A DNA stretch of 64,000 bases from NCBI RefSeq assembly GCF_016545825.1, contig NC_052617.1, forward strand, positions 3,482,001 to 3,546,000. Direction: 5' to 3'. The notes beneath the pieces were generated by a model that did not search any database, was not told the DNA's origin, and saw only the letters and a program-made list of their open reading frames with translations. Both the position numbers and the translations under genes were made by a program. The DNA is from Eucalyptus grandis (taxonomy: Eukaryota > Streptophyta > Magnoliopsida > Myrtales > Myrtaceae). Of the stretch, positions 47,957-60,690 are shown piece after piece. Position 1 is the first letter of the stretch. Every line of letters starts with the position of its first letter.

Positions 47957-49833
47957 GGCCTACTTGGTAACATTCTTGGAAATTACTGATTTATTCTCAA
48001 GAGCCAAAAAAAAAAATCGTTTGATAATTTTTTTCTTAAGAACAAAATTCGATTTTTTTTATTCTTGAGAATAGATTTTGAATAGAATTAAGAAATAGAA
48101 AAGAATTGTTTTTTTTATTCCCGAAAACAATTTCTAGAATCAATTCCAATTTTTTTCTCCTCTTCTCTTTTCTCTTCTTCTCTTCCCTTTTCTTCTTCTT
48201 CCTTTTGGCCAGCGACGCCGAGCCTCGCACAGCCGGCATGAGCCTCAGCCTCACTAGGCTAGGGCGAGGTCGACCTCACCCAAATCTAGCGATGCTGTGG
48301 CTTGCCTTCAGCGACCTCGCTAGATCTCGCCTAGTCAGTCGCTGGCCACAGCGGTGGCTAGTGATCAGCTACAAAGAAGGAGGAAGAAGAAGAGAAAAAA
48401 AGAAAAAGAAAAAGAGAAAAAATATAACAAAAGTATAGTAAAGTTTGTCTAAAATAAGGATTCAAAGTGCCTTCATTTTCTCAAAAGAGGACCTGGAGTA
48501 GAGTCTGTCTCAAATAAGGATCCAAAGTAATCATTTAGTTTCAAAGAATGACCTCATTTTCCGGCTGGTGAATAAATATATCTCCGATACATATTCCGAT
48601 AGCCCGATCTGGGATATTTTTGTCAATTTTTTTTTTTAAATTTCTAGTTGTCTTGTTCTTTATTATTATTATTATTTTTGGGTCAATTGTGGCACTGTTC
48701 ATCATCTTCTTTGTCCCCTGTTTGTCTTCTTCTCAAGAACATCGAACTTGGGAAGGGCCAGCGAGTGTTGGCCGTTGGTGAGGGTTGGCGAGGGTTGGAC
48801 ACCCATCGTCGATAGTAGGCAAGGGCTTATAGGCCGACCCTCGCCAAATCTGGTGAGGGTGGCCTTGGTTGCGGCTGGCGAGGGCCATCAAGCCCTCGTT
48901 CGCTGCGAGTGAGGGCTTACAAGCCCTTGTCGGCCCTTATTAGTGGCCGATGAGGTGGGTAAGCCCTCACCCAAGGCCGGCGAGGGGTGACCTCGCTAAT
49001 GGCCGTGAGGGGCGACCTCCCCCACCTCCACCCACTACTCCACCAACAACCTCATCTTCTACTAGGACTACAACTGGGATGCCTGCGTCGCTTTCTTCAT
49101 CCCTTCCTCCCACCACCACTCCTAGATTGACGACTTCTTCAGCTACCCCTTTTTCCCTCGAGGACCTTCTTGTAGGGCCTCGATTTGGACGACCCCCGTC
49201 CCCCATGGCCGCGTGAGGGCTCGATGGCCCTTGCTTGTTGTCGGCCGATGGGCGCGGAGCCCTTGCTCGCTGTTGGCGATGGGTGTCGAACCTCACCGAC
49301 CCTTACCAACGGCCGGCGCTCAATGGCCTTTCCCCAAGTCCGATGTTCTTGATCTGGGCAAGAAGAAGTGAACAAGGGACAAAGAAGACGATGAGCAGGG
49401 AAACCGAAAAAAAATGGACAAAAATATCGTAATCAAGCCACCGGAATATACATTGAAGATGCATCTATTCACCGGCCGGTGAGTGAGGTTCTTCTTTGAG
49501 ATTAAATGACTATTTTTGGTCTTTATTTGAGACAAACTTCACTCCAGGTCCTATTTTGAGAAAATGATGGCACTTTGGGTCCTTATTTGAAACAAACTTC
49601 ACTTCAGGTCCTCTTTTGAGAAAATGATGGCAATTTGAATCCTTATTTGAAATTTTCCCAAAAATTAAGAATCTTACTAAATGCATTTCTATCATGGAAA
49701 TAGAAATTTTTGGACAGTTATCAAGCGTGTTCATTTACTTAGAAATTGTTTCCGAGAAGAAAATCAGAAAAAAAAATCATATTTGATAAAAAAAAAATTG
49801 TTTTTTGGAACATAATCGTTACCAAACATGTCA
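47957..49833. mobile_element. GC-core DNA element, copy D, interrupted by a nested element
   Basis: The left end GGCCTACTTGGTAACA follows TAA at 47954-47956. The right end, reversed, is TGACATGTTTGGTAACG and borders a TTA at 49834-49836, so the target copies do not match exactly. The left arm has attcccgaaaacaatttc and a GC core at 48200-48360 (gaggtcgacctc). From 48441 to 49660 a different inverted-repeat element is inserted, after which the D arm (atttctatcatggaaatag ... accaaacatg) resumes. Confidence 0.55.
48441..49660. mobile_element. Nested long-TIR element with internally duplicated arms
   Basis: Each arm holds two repeats of a unit containing 'ttgtctaaaataagg' or 'ctgtctcaaataagg', then 'caaagt', 'cattttctcaaaagaggacc'. 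The right arm (49510-49660) carries the inverted forms ('ggtcctcttttgagaaaatg', 'ggtccttatttgaaac') also twice. Further in, ccggctggtgaataaatat is mirrored by attcaccggccggtg. The 1.2-kb element has a GC-rich centre (48740-49340) full of gcgagggttgg words; long frames there (48950-49375) run through this repeat and are not credible genes. Mutator-like is the best guess. Confidence 0.6.
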
Positions 49834-52609
49834 TTAGTGAACCATTTTTTGGTTTTGTTTTGGCAAGAGCTACCTAACAGCATTCATGGGATAGATTCAT
49901 AAAATCCAATCTCTTGAGGGGAGGATACTTGTATCAATTCGATTCTTTGTGTTGTGATGCAACCAAAATCATCGATTTTTACGGTATTCATTACTCACTT
50001 GAGCTGCAGGTGAAACCTCAAGATCGACGGGAAATATGATTGACCTGTTTCATAAAAACTCCGGTACAAACAAATTTCACCCATTTGGACGCCATCTTTC
50101 ACTACTGTCAATATACTCTTTCTTTACTAACCACCGGTATATATCTCTTTGTTTTCCTACTATGGAGGAGGGAGACTTCACGCTTATTCTAAATAGTGAC
50201 AAGCCATTCACATCGAGTTTTAAGATCTTCTTGGCAATTGCCCAATTGTGATAAGTCCCGACATGCCCGAACCAAGAAGTTTCAGTTTCCTAACAGCTCA
50301 AATTAGCATCCTAGAGCATCGAGATATATTATAATTCTAAATGTTTATGCAAATGCTTCTCATTCATGTGGTGGTTGGCCAAACATGACTTTCACCGTCC
50401 ACATTGAACTAACATACAATAGTTTCCTCCCCATCTTATCTAACAAGAATAATCAGAGAATTTTTCTTTTCGGCCAGTAAGAATGGTAAAAGGATTGCTG
50501 TTCGCTTTGGTCAAAAGAAGATGGGGATTGGTTTAATGAAGTTGCAAGTATAATAATATTTTCAAAATTTATATTTGTACTCAAGTCCGATATTTTCACT
50601 TTGGGAGATGGCCAAGAGGCGTGGGCTATTTAATCAACTATTAGCTCTGGTACCATTTGCTAGGAGCACGTGATAGAAGTTTGATATCTTCACCAAGGGA
50701 GATTCTCTCAAGTCCAATCTAGTCAACATATTTAATCTGACCTACCTCGACAGAATAGCTAAAGCCAATGAATTATGGCCAACTACAATAGAGGATTTAG
50801 GTCCTTAGGGATTTAACGAAACCGATTATGAACATCTGTAAATAGACTTGCTTTATCCTTTCACGGCAGGAAGGAGTTACCCATGAATTGCCATTTGCGC
50901 ATTTTGTTTGTATGTTCTAAGGATAATCTTTTGAAGTATCTTTGTTTTTTGCATCGATCTCCACAAAATGATCATTACAAGAGTCTTTCTTTGAACACTT
51001 AATTCTTGAACATGCGACTTTTTCTAATACAACTTACATTTGTATTTCAACAAATTTTGTGTAAATCAGTCATGTATTAAAACTCACAAGTTGCCTTAGT
51101 CCAATCCCGTCGCCCACTTTCATGTAATCGAGTTATGGCTAATTAGGATATATGAATTACTCCATCACATTATACAAATTTTCGGACGTGAAACTTCTTC
51201 TAACACGACTCATATATACATCTCAATGATATTTGTGTAAATCAATCGTATATTAAAACTTGTAGCATTAGTATGATCTTTAAACATAGGACCAGTGTCC
51301 ATAAAACTAAGATAGTTAATTGAATTTCTTTGACCTTACTTTATTATTTTCTTTTTATTTTTATTTTCCTGGCCAGAGACCTTACTTTACTCTTCTCATG
51401 GGACATGTTAGATGTTTGGAGTTATTCTCTTGTTAGTCAGATTCTCATTTTATTTCTTTTGTCTCACTCAAGTACAGGACCACTAACAGTAACGCCAACT
51501 TTACATTTTGTGTGTTCATCTTTTTCATTATATTCCTCACTTTTAATAATGTTAATAATAACATCACCAGCTATTACTCAAGTGCTATGCTATTGGTTGG
51601 ATTATGTCACTAAATATTTGTTCGATGTGCATATTTATCCTCGAATTTCGATTCGTTCAAGTTCTTGAAGTGTTCAATGTTGTATTCAAATTGATTAAGC
51701 TTGTTTGTTCTCACGTGGATAACTCATGTTACTTTTGCATAGACACTCCTGATAACTCAATCATTTTCGTCAATTCAAGTTCAGAGCCACCAAATCCACT
51801 GAAGCTTGTAAAAAGAGAGAAAAATTAAGAAAAATCACATTAAATGATGATATTTCCAACACGTTTAACTAAAGTTCCCAAAAATCAAATTGAAAAGCTC
51901 GGGACCAAAATTGGCCCTCTAAAAGTTGGACGATCTAATTGTACGTCCTCTAAAAGTTCGAGAATTTCATTAATCAAATTGATAGTTTAGATAAGGCTTT
52001 ATGGTTGCATCGCATCTCGCATGGTGCCAAGTCATGGGTGTGGGGGAAAGAAAGATGGTCCTAAAAGAGCCGCTGGTCCCTTCCGTGTAGAACGCCGAAC
52101 CTTGGAATTCTGCATTCTGTCTCTTTCGTTTCGTCCCGAGCAATCGTGTACGGCGAGCCGATCGTCACCCCGAGCACGCGCGCCGCTGGCAAAATTGGCG
52201 AATCATATCTCGTCCTAACCAAATATTCGAAGCACTCAAAATTCTGTCTCTCTCTCTCTCTCTCTCTCTTTCAACTTCTCTTTATGTAATTTTCTCTTTC
52301 CCTTACTTGGTTTTTCCTTTAATCATGCAAATCATATCCACTCGTTCCCAAATGCAGCTCCACCAGTATAATGGACCAATCCTCAAATGAAGAAAAACCA
52401 TTTAGTCAGTTTCGAACTTATTTTGCAAATACCAATTGAGTCATAAAATTTTTTATTTTTGTCAATATAGTCTCAAATATCTATATGTAATTCTAACATA
52501 ATTTTTCTAGCTAATCGCATTGTTGGCGGTGTGGCAATCCACAAGTCGGGAATCAGTTGTACTTCACTAAAAGTTTAGTCAGAAAGCAAAACGCACGGTG
52601 AAATTTAGG

Positions 52610-52995
52610 TTCGAGTTTTGGCTCCGCGCCCGCGGCCTCGTCGTACTTCTCGTGTTGGCAATTTTACCTTCGGATCGTTCGTAAAAAGCCGGGAGGGGGA
52701 GGACAGCGGTGGGGGTGGTGGTGGGGCGAGGTCAGCCGCACGATGATGGCCGGACGCTCCCGTCCATCGAGACGGACGCGCGCGCGCTTGCGCTTGGCTC
52801 GGCTCGGCTCGGCTTCGGAGCGGAGACGAGAGAGGCGGGCCCGGGCGGGGCCCCGGTGGAACCCGAAAAGTCGTGGGCGATTTGAGTTGTGCTGAAAGGC
52901 GGGGGGGAGTGAAAGCGGGGGGCCCACCGCAACCCCTTGTCGGCAATGAGGAGGCGAGCCCGATCTCGCTCTCTCCAGCCCCAACACGTCCCCAC
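52610..52995. other. GC island of unknown nature
   Basis: About 390 bases are strongly GC-rich and full of CpG, unlike the AT-rich surroundings: alternating gcgcgcgc near 52780, ggctc tandem copies at 52796-52815, and poly-G patches. Three overlapping minus-strand frames are open but their products are compositionally biased (Arg, Pro, Ser). It could be the promoter and leader of an unannotated gene or a transposon core; I cannot tell. Confidence 0.45.
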
Positions 52996-55925
52996 CACCC
53001 CCCTCTCTTTTCATTTATTATTATTGTTATTTTTCTATTTTATTTTTTTTTTATTTTTTTTATTTATTTTCTTTGGTTGTTTGTGAGTTCGTCTTTTCGG
53101 GTTTATGATCAGGACGCGTACGATGGAAGGGCCAAAGCATGGTGGTGGTGCCCTCCCTACGACCTGTAGCGCTGTCGTCTTACGGACCACTCCAGTTGCA
53201 TTGGGACAAAACTTTTATGTTCCTAGATCTGAAGGAAGCGCCCCCCCGATATTTTTTTCCGTTCGGTTCTGCCTCCCATTTTCTTCCCACTTTTTTCTTT
53301 CTTTCTTTCTTTCCTTTTTGGCATTGAGGGTTTGCCTTGGTTTTGTCATTTGATATACACTAAAAAAGCACGGTGCATATTCTTACTTTTTACCAAAAAA
53401 AAAAAAAAGTATGGTGCGACATAATAGGCTCAATAATCTCGTTGCGAACGAGCTTTTGACCAACCACTTATGCTCTTGGACAATTGTTACCTTGTGTGGA
53501 GAGAATGGAAATGGGGACGGGTTAAGAGAGAGAGATTTTGCTCTTTGGAGGGTTTTGAGTAAGATCACTCTAACCATAAATATTGCGGTGCAATGTGGGA
53601 CCATTATGGTGACGCAAAAATGAGTCACTGAGCCTCTCAAAATTTATGTTGAGTAAGATAACTTTAAGACAGAAGCGCATATGTCCGACTATTTGTAGGA
53701 TTATGGAACACTTTGTTGTAAGGCACGCGAATCAAAACATGTATTTGCATAGTGATAAATTAAAATATAATGTTGTAAATCAATATTCTTTATTATTATC
53801 CAGGTGTACTAATGTAAGATTCGATCAAGTCTCATGAATCAATTAAATTTGTGCTTCTAATCTATGTAAATGACCTTAATTTGAAGTAGTTTGCACGTAA
53901 TTTATAGCATATGAGTAAGTGTCTTTTAGCTCTTGAGTTGTAGCTTTAACATGCCAACTAAGGTGGGGTATTCTGACCAAAAAAAAAAAAAGGTGGGGTA
54001 TAAATTCAAATTTTTCATATAAGGACATGGACTAATCTGCGATGGTCAGTGTAAACGCGAATCGGAGGCACGTGCAACGGAACATCATAGATATACCAAC
54101 TAAAATAACTCATGCTAAAATTTAGAAGTTTTTAAAGTTTAAAAAAAGATAAAAAGTTCCATCTGATTTTTAAACCACAAAAGGCCATATGTTTTCAGAA
54201 GAGTTTGACGTGACTTACCCAATCAAATTGCCCCCTCACAGACTACATGCTAAAATTTCAATCGTGTGCTCTAAACTTAAAATTCCGATAATATCCTAAA
54301 ACTATTTAAATATGAATTTATACTTGCCGTTAGCCAGAATTTGAAAATGTTGACCAGATGTTGACGTGACTTACCCTACCAAGTGGAGAAAGTTCTGACT
54401 GGCCCATTGATAAGACTTTACATATAATGACATGAATCTTTCTCATACATAATTAAGTGAATGTTCCCCCCTTCATTATCTTCCAATCACTTTCACAGTC
54501 GAATAATTTCGATTTGGACTTTTAATTGAAATGTACATTAAATTGTTAGAAATTTTCAAAGTCATTCTTTCGCCATTGATATTTCAAGAGGATTTTATCG
54601 TGTCTTAATTTATGATCAACTCCAAAAAAATCGGTATTTAATATCCTCAACCTATTGATTTACGTTTTGAATGATAAATTTGTTACATAAAATTGCACAA
54701 GTTGTAGAAATGATTCAATGCTTTGTTACGTCAAATTAAATTGGTTATTTGCTTAAAATTACACATATATGTCTGTGTACATGCATATTTTTTTAAAAAG
54801 AACTGCTTTCTGATAATTTCACAACATCAGTTGACCATCGCGATTAGGTGAAAAAAGGAGCGACGGTGGAGGTGGCTCCCCCGTGCCGTACCCACCGTTG
54901 ACACGTCAACATCAAGGGCACCCTACCTATACTACCTTGTCCCCTATTTTCTATCACCTATTTTCACAATCGATTTTTTTCCTTTTAAATATGTGATACA
55001 GCTTTGAAAACTTTGCGCCCCCCCCAAAAAAAAAAAAAAAAAAAAAAAAAAACCAAAGAAGAGAAAAGAGTTACTTATTTAAATTGTTTAAAACAAATTT
55101 AAGGTAAACTTACAAAATATCTTGTTAAAGAAAAGTGAAATTATAAAACAAATCATAAAAATCATTCCAAATTATTTATAGATATTCCAAAACCTTTTAG
55201 TTCATTACAAAAGGAACAACTCATTATCTGGAATTCGCATGCATTCGATCCAAAAAAAGAAATTCACAGGCTTACTAAAATTGCATTGAATGTGATGGTT
55301 GCAAATCAATGTCTTTCACAAAAGATAAGGGAAAAAGAGAGGAAGTGATATTGTATAGGGCTGTCCCAATAAATGCCTCTCTCGTTAGACAGAGTCAACG
55401 TGCAGTATTTCGATTCACCGAGTATCAACTGGACATGACTCAAAAGAAAAAAGAAAAAAAAGGGGAAATTCCGAAATAAATTGTTCATTTAATTGGGTTA
55501 ATAGATGTCGTTAAAAAAAAAAAACCATTTTCGTATATATTGTATTATATCCATACATAAATAGACACATATATGAAAATATATACAGGGTTATTTTTCG
55601 ATCCCATCGTTTCTTTTGTCACACTAGGAGGGGAAAGGGGTGGGGAATCCAAGATGATATGATGGAGACGGAGGAGATATGCGTTGAGAGAGGAGAGAGC
55701 GCTTTGGCTTTTCGAAAGCTTTGGGTTTTGTCTGTTTTCCCTTGCTCCTTTTATTGCAGTCCCTTCTCCCCGCCCCCTCGAGTTGTCCTCTCCAAGCCTA
55801 CAGCTAGCAAGTAGCAAATAGCAAATGCGCTTCCCCTCTCCTCCTCCTCCTCCTCCCCCACGCCCACCCCCTTTTTTGAGCAAACCCAGGACCCATCAAA
55901 CCTCTGCCAACAAATTCCAACCGTC

Positions 55926-55955
55926 TTTGGTTTGGTTTGGTTTGGTTTGGTTTGG
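55926..55955. repeat. TTTGG pentanucleotide repeat
   Basis: Six uninterrupted TTTGG units, followed by a partial unit. It differs from the plant telomere unit TTTAGGG. Confidence 0.85.
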
Positions 55956-57176
55956 TTGGAACATTAAAATTCTTAAGCATTTCTTATCAATAAAACCTGT
56001 ATGCTCTTTAATAAATAATTAATATCATCAAAAATCCCGAATTGATAAGTCTATACTGCATTTATCTCAAATTAACTTTTGCATCATCAGAACACTAAAA
56101 CCAATGCCCGTACAACATTTATCCCAAATTAGTGCACGGTGTCACGTTCACTCAAACTAATTTTTGCATTAAAACAAATATCATAGATTTGGCACGGATT
56201 TATGTTTGCTTAAGAGAAGCCAACCCATTCTCCATATGGCCTCATCTCACAAAAGCTCTTTCGGGTATGAGAACTTTACTTAGCATCGGAGTCCAATGCA
56301 GAAAGGGAGTCCTACATCTCTTTACATAAGTTAATCCACTCCGCATATAATCTCCAAGATTGCCGTCGCCTCAAAAGAGCTCTCTTGGAGTTCTCGTGAT
56401 CTTTTGTGACTCAAAAATTAAAGGGGGATAAATGTGGTGTGGGTTTAACAATTATGAAATGTGTGTGTATATATCATGTTCTCAAAGTTAGAATTTTCCC
56501 CAATTTATTTCATGCAGAAGGGAATATTGAAGTACCTCATATCGCTTATTTATGAGATTTATATGTTTTTTTTTTTTTATGTTTAAGCAATCTCCATGTA
56601 GCTATATACTTAAACTTTTGATAAGATATTCTAACAAATATAAAACCCCCATTCTCGAGAAAACCTTAACAAATGTCAAAGTGTTATTGATTTTCTTTTG
56701 AGAAATTAGAGTTCCCTCGCCAATTTTTTGTCTTCCCAGGCAGGGATAGAAATTGGTCCTTCTTCTTTTTTCTTTAGACGAAAACCAATTTTAAAAAGAA
56801 CTTTACAATATAAAAAACCCTCACTGATCTTGTGAACAAGATAAGAGGCAAGTTAAAAGTCAAATAAAATTTTGTCATTCGGCGTTATGTTTCCTCTCAT
56901 TTATATAAAAATGTTGCATGCATTCACTTTACAAGTTCTTTTGATAACTTTCAATGATTCATTGCTCATACTAGTGATATTTCAACATTTGAAAAAGAAG
57001 AGAAAATATGTTTTAAGTCCAAGAGGAAAAAGTCGGAATGGGAAAAAAGAAGAGAAAATTATCAATGGGCAAAAGGACATTAATCTTTTGCAAAATACTT
57101 TTTATATACCATGATTACATCATTTTCTTATATTAACGAGGCAGAGTTATATATTTGAAATTAAAAAAGGATTATG

Positions 57177-57207
<31 letters not shown>

Positions 57208-59739
57208 TCCTCCTACCGATTTCTTCGAGAAATTAGAGCTCCCTCGCCAATTTTCTTTCTTCCGGACCACGAATAGAAATCGGTTCTCTTTTATTTCTTT
57301 CCGAGGGAGACCCATTCTAAATAGAACTCCAAAAATATAAAATAGCGGGTGGCTTAATCATTTGCTATTTTTGTATTTTAGTCCATGAATATTATGTTCT
57401 ATTTTGACGTTTTTCCTGCAAAATACTGCCCTACATAGTCTATAGTCGAATGCAACATTTATAAAGCTAGAAGTTGCAGACTAGCACGCTGCAATAACTG
57501 ACATTCTTCCATTGGTCCTATACTTTTCTAACTATTAATAATATTCTTTTTCAAGTTACCCGCTATGTTAGAAATAACGATCTAATTGCCTTTTGATATT
57601 GATAATTAAAAAAAAAAAAATCAGTAAACATTTCTAGAGGTGGGGGCGGATTGAGATTATAGGGATTTTTTCAGATAAAAAAAAGTTCACGGTAGAATTT
57701 AAATTTGGCCCAAAATTGAGGGTTTTTTTTAGGCAATTTAAGCCTAGAAATAGCTTAGTGTGAATTATTATTCATAGCTTAACAGCTCAAAGGGAGACTG
57801 CAATATACCATCTAGCTCATGACTTTCTAAGAGAGAGATGTCCACGGTCGAGACAATCTTCATTTTCCTTTTCTATCCTATCTTGAGTTAGTCATGTTTG
57901 TCTCAAAAAATTGAAAACCCCTAAAAATATCATTTTTAGTACTCTTATTGTTTTTAAAAAAGGCTTAGGTAAAACCCTAATTCTGGCAAGAGGCCTATAT
58001 AGGTTTTAGTTTTAATTAATAGTCTGCTAAAATTTCCATTCCTCCCCCCCTTCCCCCAAAAAAAAAAAAAAAAAGAATTATTGAAAAAAGCCTCAACCAA
58101 GTCTAACTAGTGACATGTTTGCTCTGGGGAAAAATTCACAACAAAGGAAAATGTTTTCCTCATTTTTCGTATTAGAAAATTCATTTTACTAATTTTAAGC
58201 ATATACATTTTTTCACAGTAAATAAATTTCCGTTAACTAATCATTTTCGACAAACCAAATGCAAGAAGGTCTAGAGAAGTAATTTACGAAAAAATTGTTT
58301 AATTTAAACAGACACACCCTAAAGCTAACCATCGAGAGAAGAAAAATGCATGATATCGATTCCTGTAGATGCCCTAGAATTGCTTACTTGGTCTCAAATG
58401 CTTGGCTTCAGTCATCCTCCATAGGCAGATTCAAACCCGCAAAAGAATTTTGGAATAGCAGTCTATCCAACATATCATTCAACATAACCCAAGGAAACGA
58501 AAAGAGACTAGGGTGGGCAATTATTTGTCAAACATGGAGGCCAGAAGATCGGTGAGAATAATAGCCGTCCAGTGTTGATCAAGTGATTACGCACTTGATT
58601 TGAATTCAGAATATCTTCTATATGAATCACATCACTCATTTATGTTAATTTGTGAGAGGGAAAATTAATCAATTGTTTATAAATCTATTATATGAATGTC
58701 AATTCAATTCTAAATATTTTTTAATTTTGCAAGACTCTAATATAGTCATGTTGGTCAATTTTTACTTCAAAACATTGATATGGTAGTTTTGTCATTGCTG
58801 GCCATTTTATGCGGCACATCGTTAGGCCATGAATTTCAGCGAAAGTTAATTAGAATGACTACATTGAAATTTGACACAAAAGCTTATGAATAAATTAATA
58901 AAATTGAAATGTTTAAGATTAGATTGATATCCGTACAATATGTTTAGGGCTGACCGAATAATTTTTTTAAGAATTATGTTTGCCAGCCTAACGCAGTCTA
59001 ATTAATGAACACGATAATACGGTTTGTATGTGACCGACGGGATTCGTCAAGCCAATATCCCACGTTTTTCGAAAAAGGGAAAAAGAACAATGGCAATAAA
59101 TAATTGAAGAGGAGTATTAATATGGTAGGTTCGCGCTCAACTTGTTTTTCAGCTTTTCAAGATGGACAAGGACACCTCGAGCATGCCCCTCATCACATTC
59201 ACGTGTAGTTTTTGCCCCCCCAGGGTATGCTCCCAAAACCTTCCCATTCTCCTTTTCCCCATTCTTCTTTCTCCCCCCTCGCCAAGCAAAGTAAGATTTT
59301 ATTGTCAGTCGTGCCAAATTAGATGATTAAAGCTGAGGATAGCGATCGTTGCTTGATCGTGACCATACGCATGTCGCTTGTGTTGTATCGAGTCACTAAA
59401 ACGACATTGATCATTACTTGATGATGCTTAACTCTCAGAGTTTTACTATAAACTTCGAAATAAATTAGCCTCTAGCCTTCGCAATTTGCATTTGCAATGG
59501 ATTTGTATTTAGCTTTTGCATGAGATCTTGATGCCATCGATTGGTTTCACTTCTCCAGGCGATAATACTTTCTCCAGTGAATACACCATATCGCAATTTT
59601 CTCGTACTTGGATAAGATGCTCAATTCGAGTTACAATATATCTTTAAACTTAAATCACCACGACAATGATGGAAAAATTCTTTGACTAATACTAAATTTC
59701 GAAGAGCTTATCACTCTTAGTACTCCTAACATTCCGATG

Positions 59740-60690
59740 CAGAAAAAGTGATGCATCCCATCATTCCGATATCCTCCAAAATATCTAATTTATGCTTAAA
59801 GAGGTACCAGATTTTATTTTTTGATACTTTAGTTCATAAAAAATATTACAATTTGCCTTGGCCTTTCAATTTGAAATTTCTAATTAGATTTTCATTCAAT
59901 TGGAAAATCAACCCAATCCGATTTCCATTCATCAATACAGTATCAACATAGGTTAACATAATGCTAAATGAATTCCTCTCATTAAGATAAATAGGGAATA
60001 ATTAACAATTGATTCCTTAGATCCTAATTTAGACATTTGTCTTGAATAAACTGCTGTTTCAATGCTTGCTTTAAGCTATATAATAATTTGTTTAGTTTCA
60101 AAATGTCCTTTGAATTGAAGTCTCTATGGTAATCCTATATAGGTTTTTCTTGAATCATCACGGAGAAAGGCATCATAGACATTCAATTGACGCTACTCCC
60201 ATTGCGTAATTGCAACTATCACAAGACAATCGATACAATTAAATTTTGGTCATTGGTGCAAAAGTCTCATTGTAGTCTATACCCTCTTTTGAGGCATATT
60301 CTTTAGCTACATAATTGCAACTATCAAAAGACACTTAGTATAATTAAAATTTGGTCAGTGGTGCAAAAGTCTCATTGTAGTGATTATGGTAATTCTATAT
60401 AGGTTTTTCTTTAAATCATCTTGGAGAAAGGGGTCACAAACATCCAATTGATACCACTCCCATTATGTAATTGTAACTATCGCAAGACACTTGGTACAAT
60501 TAAATTTTGGTCACTGGTGCAAAAGTCTCATTGTAGTCTATATCCTCTTTTGAGGCATATTCTTTAGCTACTAAACGAGTTTTCTATCTTTTCACACTTC
60601 CACCACTCTCAAATTTTGTTTTATAGGTCCATTAACATCCAATTGGATGTATATTTTGTGGACTCACATCTATTTTTACATCGACTTCAT
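59740..60690 (-). pseudogene. Decayed copia-type reverse transcriptase fragment
   Basis: Read on the minus strand and ignoring stops and shifts, the segment follows the copia polyprotein in order: GGSVKR, KTRLVAKEYA, DIDYNETFAPVTK (about 60520-60625), then RQLNVYDAFLRDD and YIGLP, then KLNKLLYSLKQAL (about 60045-60100), and finally a LDILEDIGMMGC-like piece near 59790. These correspond to the RT landmarks of copia pol. Several stop codons and frame changes make it non-functional. A part is duplicated: 60127-60310 and 60386-60574 are near copies, with a third shorter copy at 60311-60381 between them. No LTRs were identified around it. Confidence 0.8.

Larger units (their letters stand above)
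49837..59739. other. Gene-poor intergenic DNA with scattered retroelement traces
   Basis: No gene is supported. At 50648-50660 ctggtaccattt is the reverse complement of a copia-type primer site, with LTR-like sequence to its right. Imperfect direct copies of about 80 bases stand at 51013-51092 and 51184-51265. A CT microsatellite is at 52246-52270, a poly-A tract at 55026-55052, a TTTGG repeat at 55926-55955 and a TA repeat at 57184-57208. An imperfect direct repeat pairs 56699-56825 with 57227-57345. Inverted-repeat relics with 'tcaattcaattc' words occur near 52400-52520 and 58660-58940. Confidence 0.4.

Noticed and set aside
48950..49375. Pro/Ser/Arg-rich open frames on both strands
   Set aside because: They are products of the GC-rich centre of the nested element.
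51330..51828. Hydrophobic plus-strand frames
   Set aside because: The hydrophobicity reflects T-rich DNA; no domain or splice partner.
52605..53014. Three overlapping minus-strand frames up to 116 residues
   Set aside because: Compositional artefacts of the GC island; no motif or splice support.
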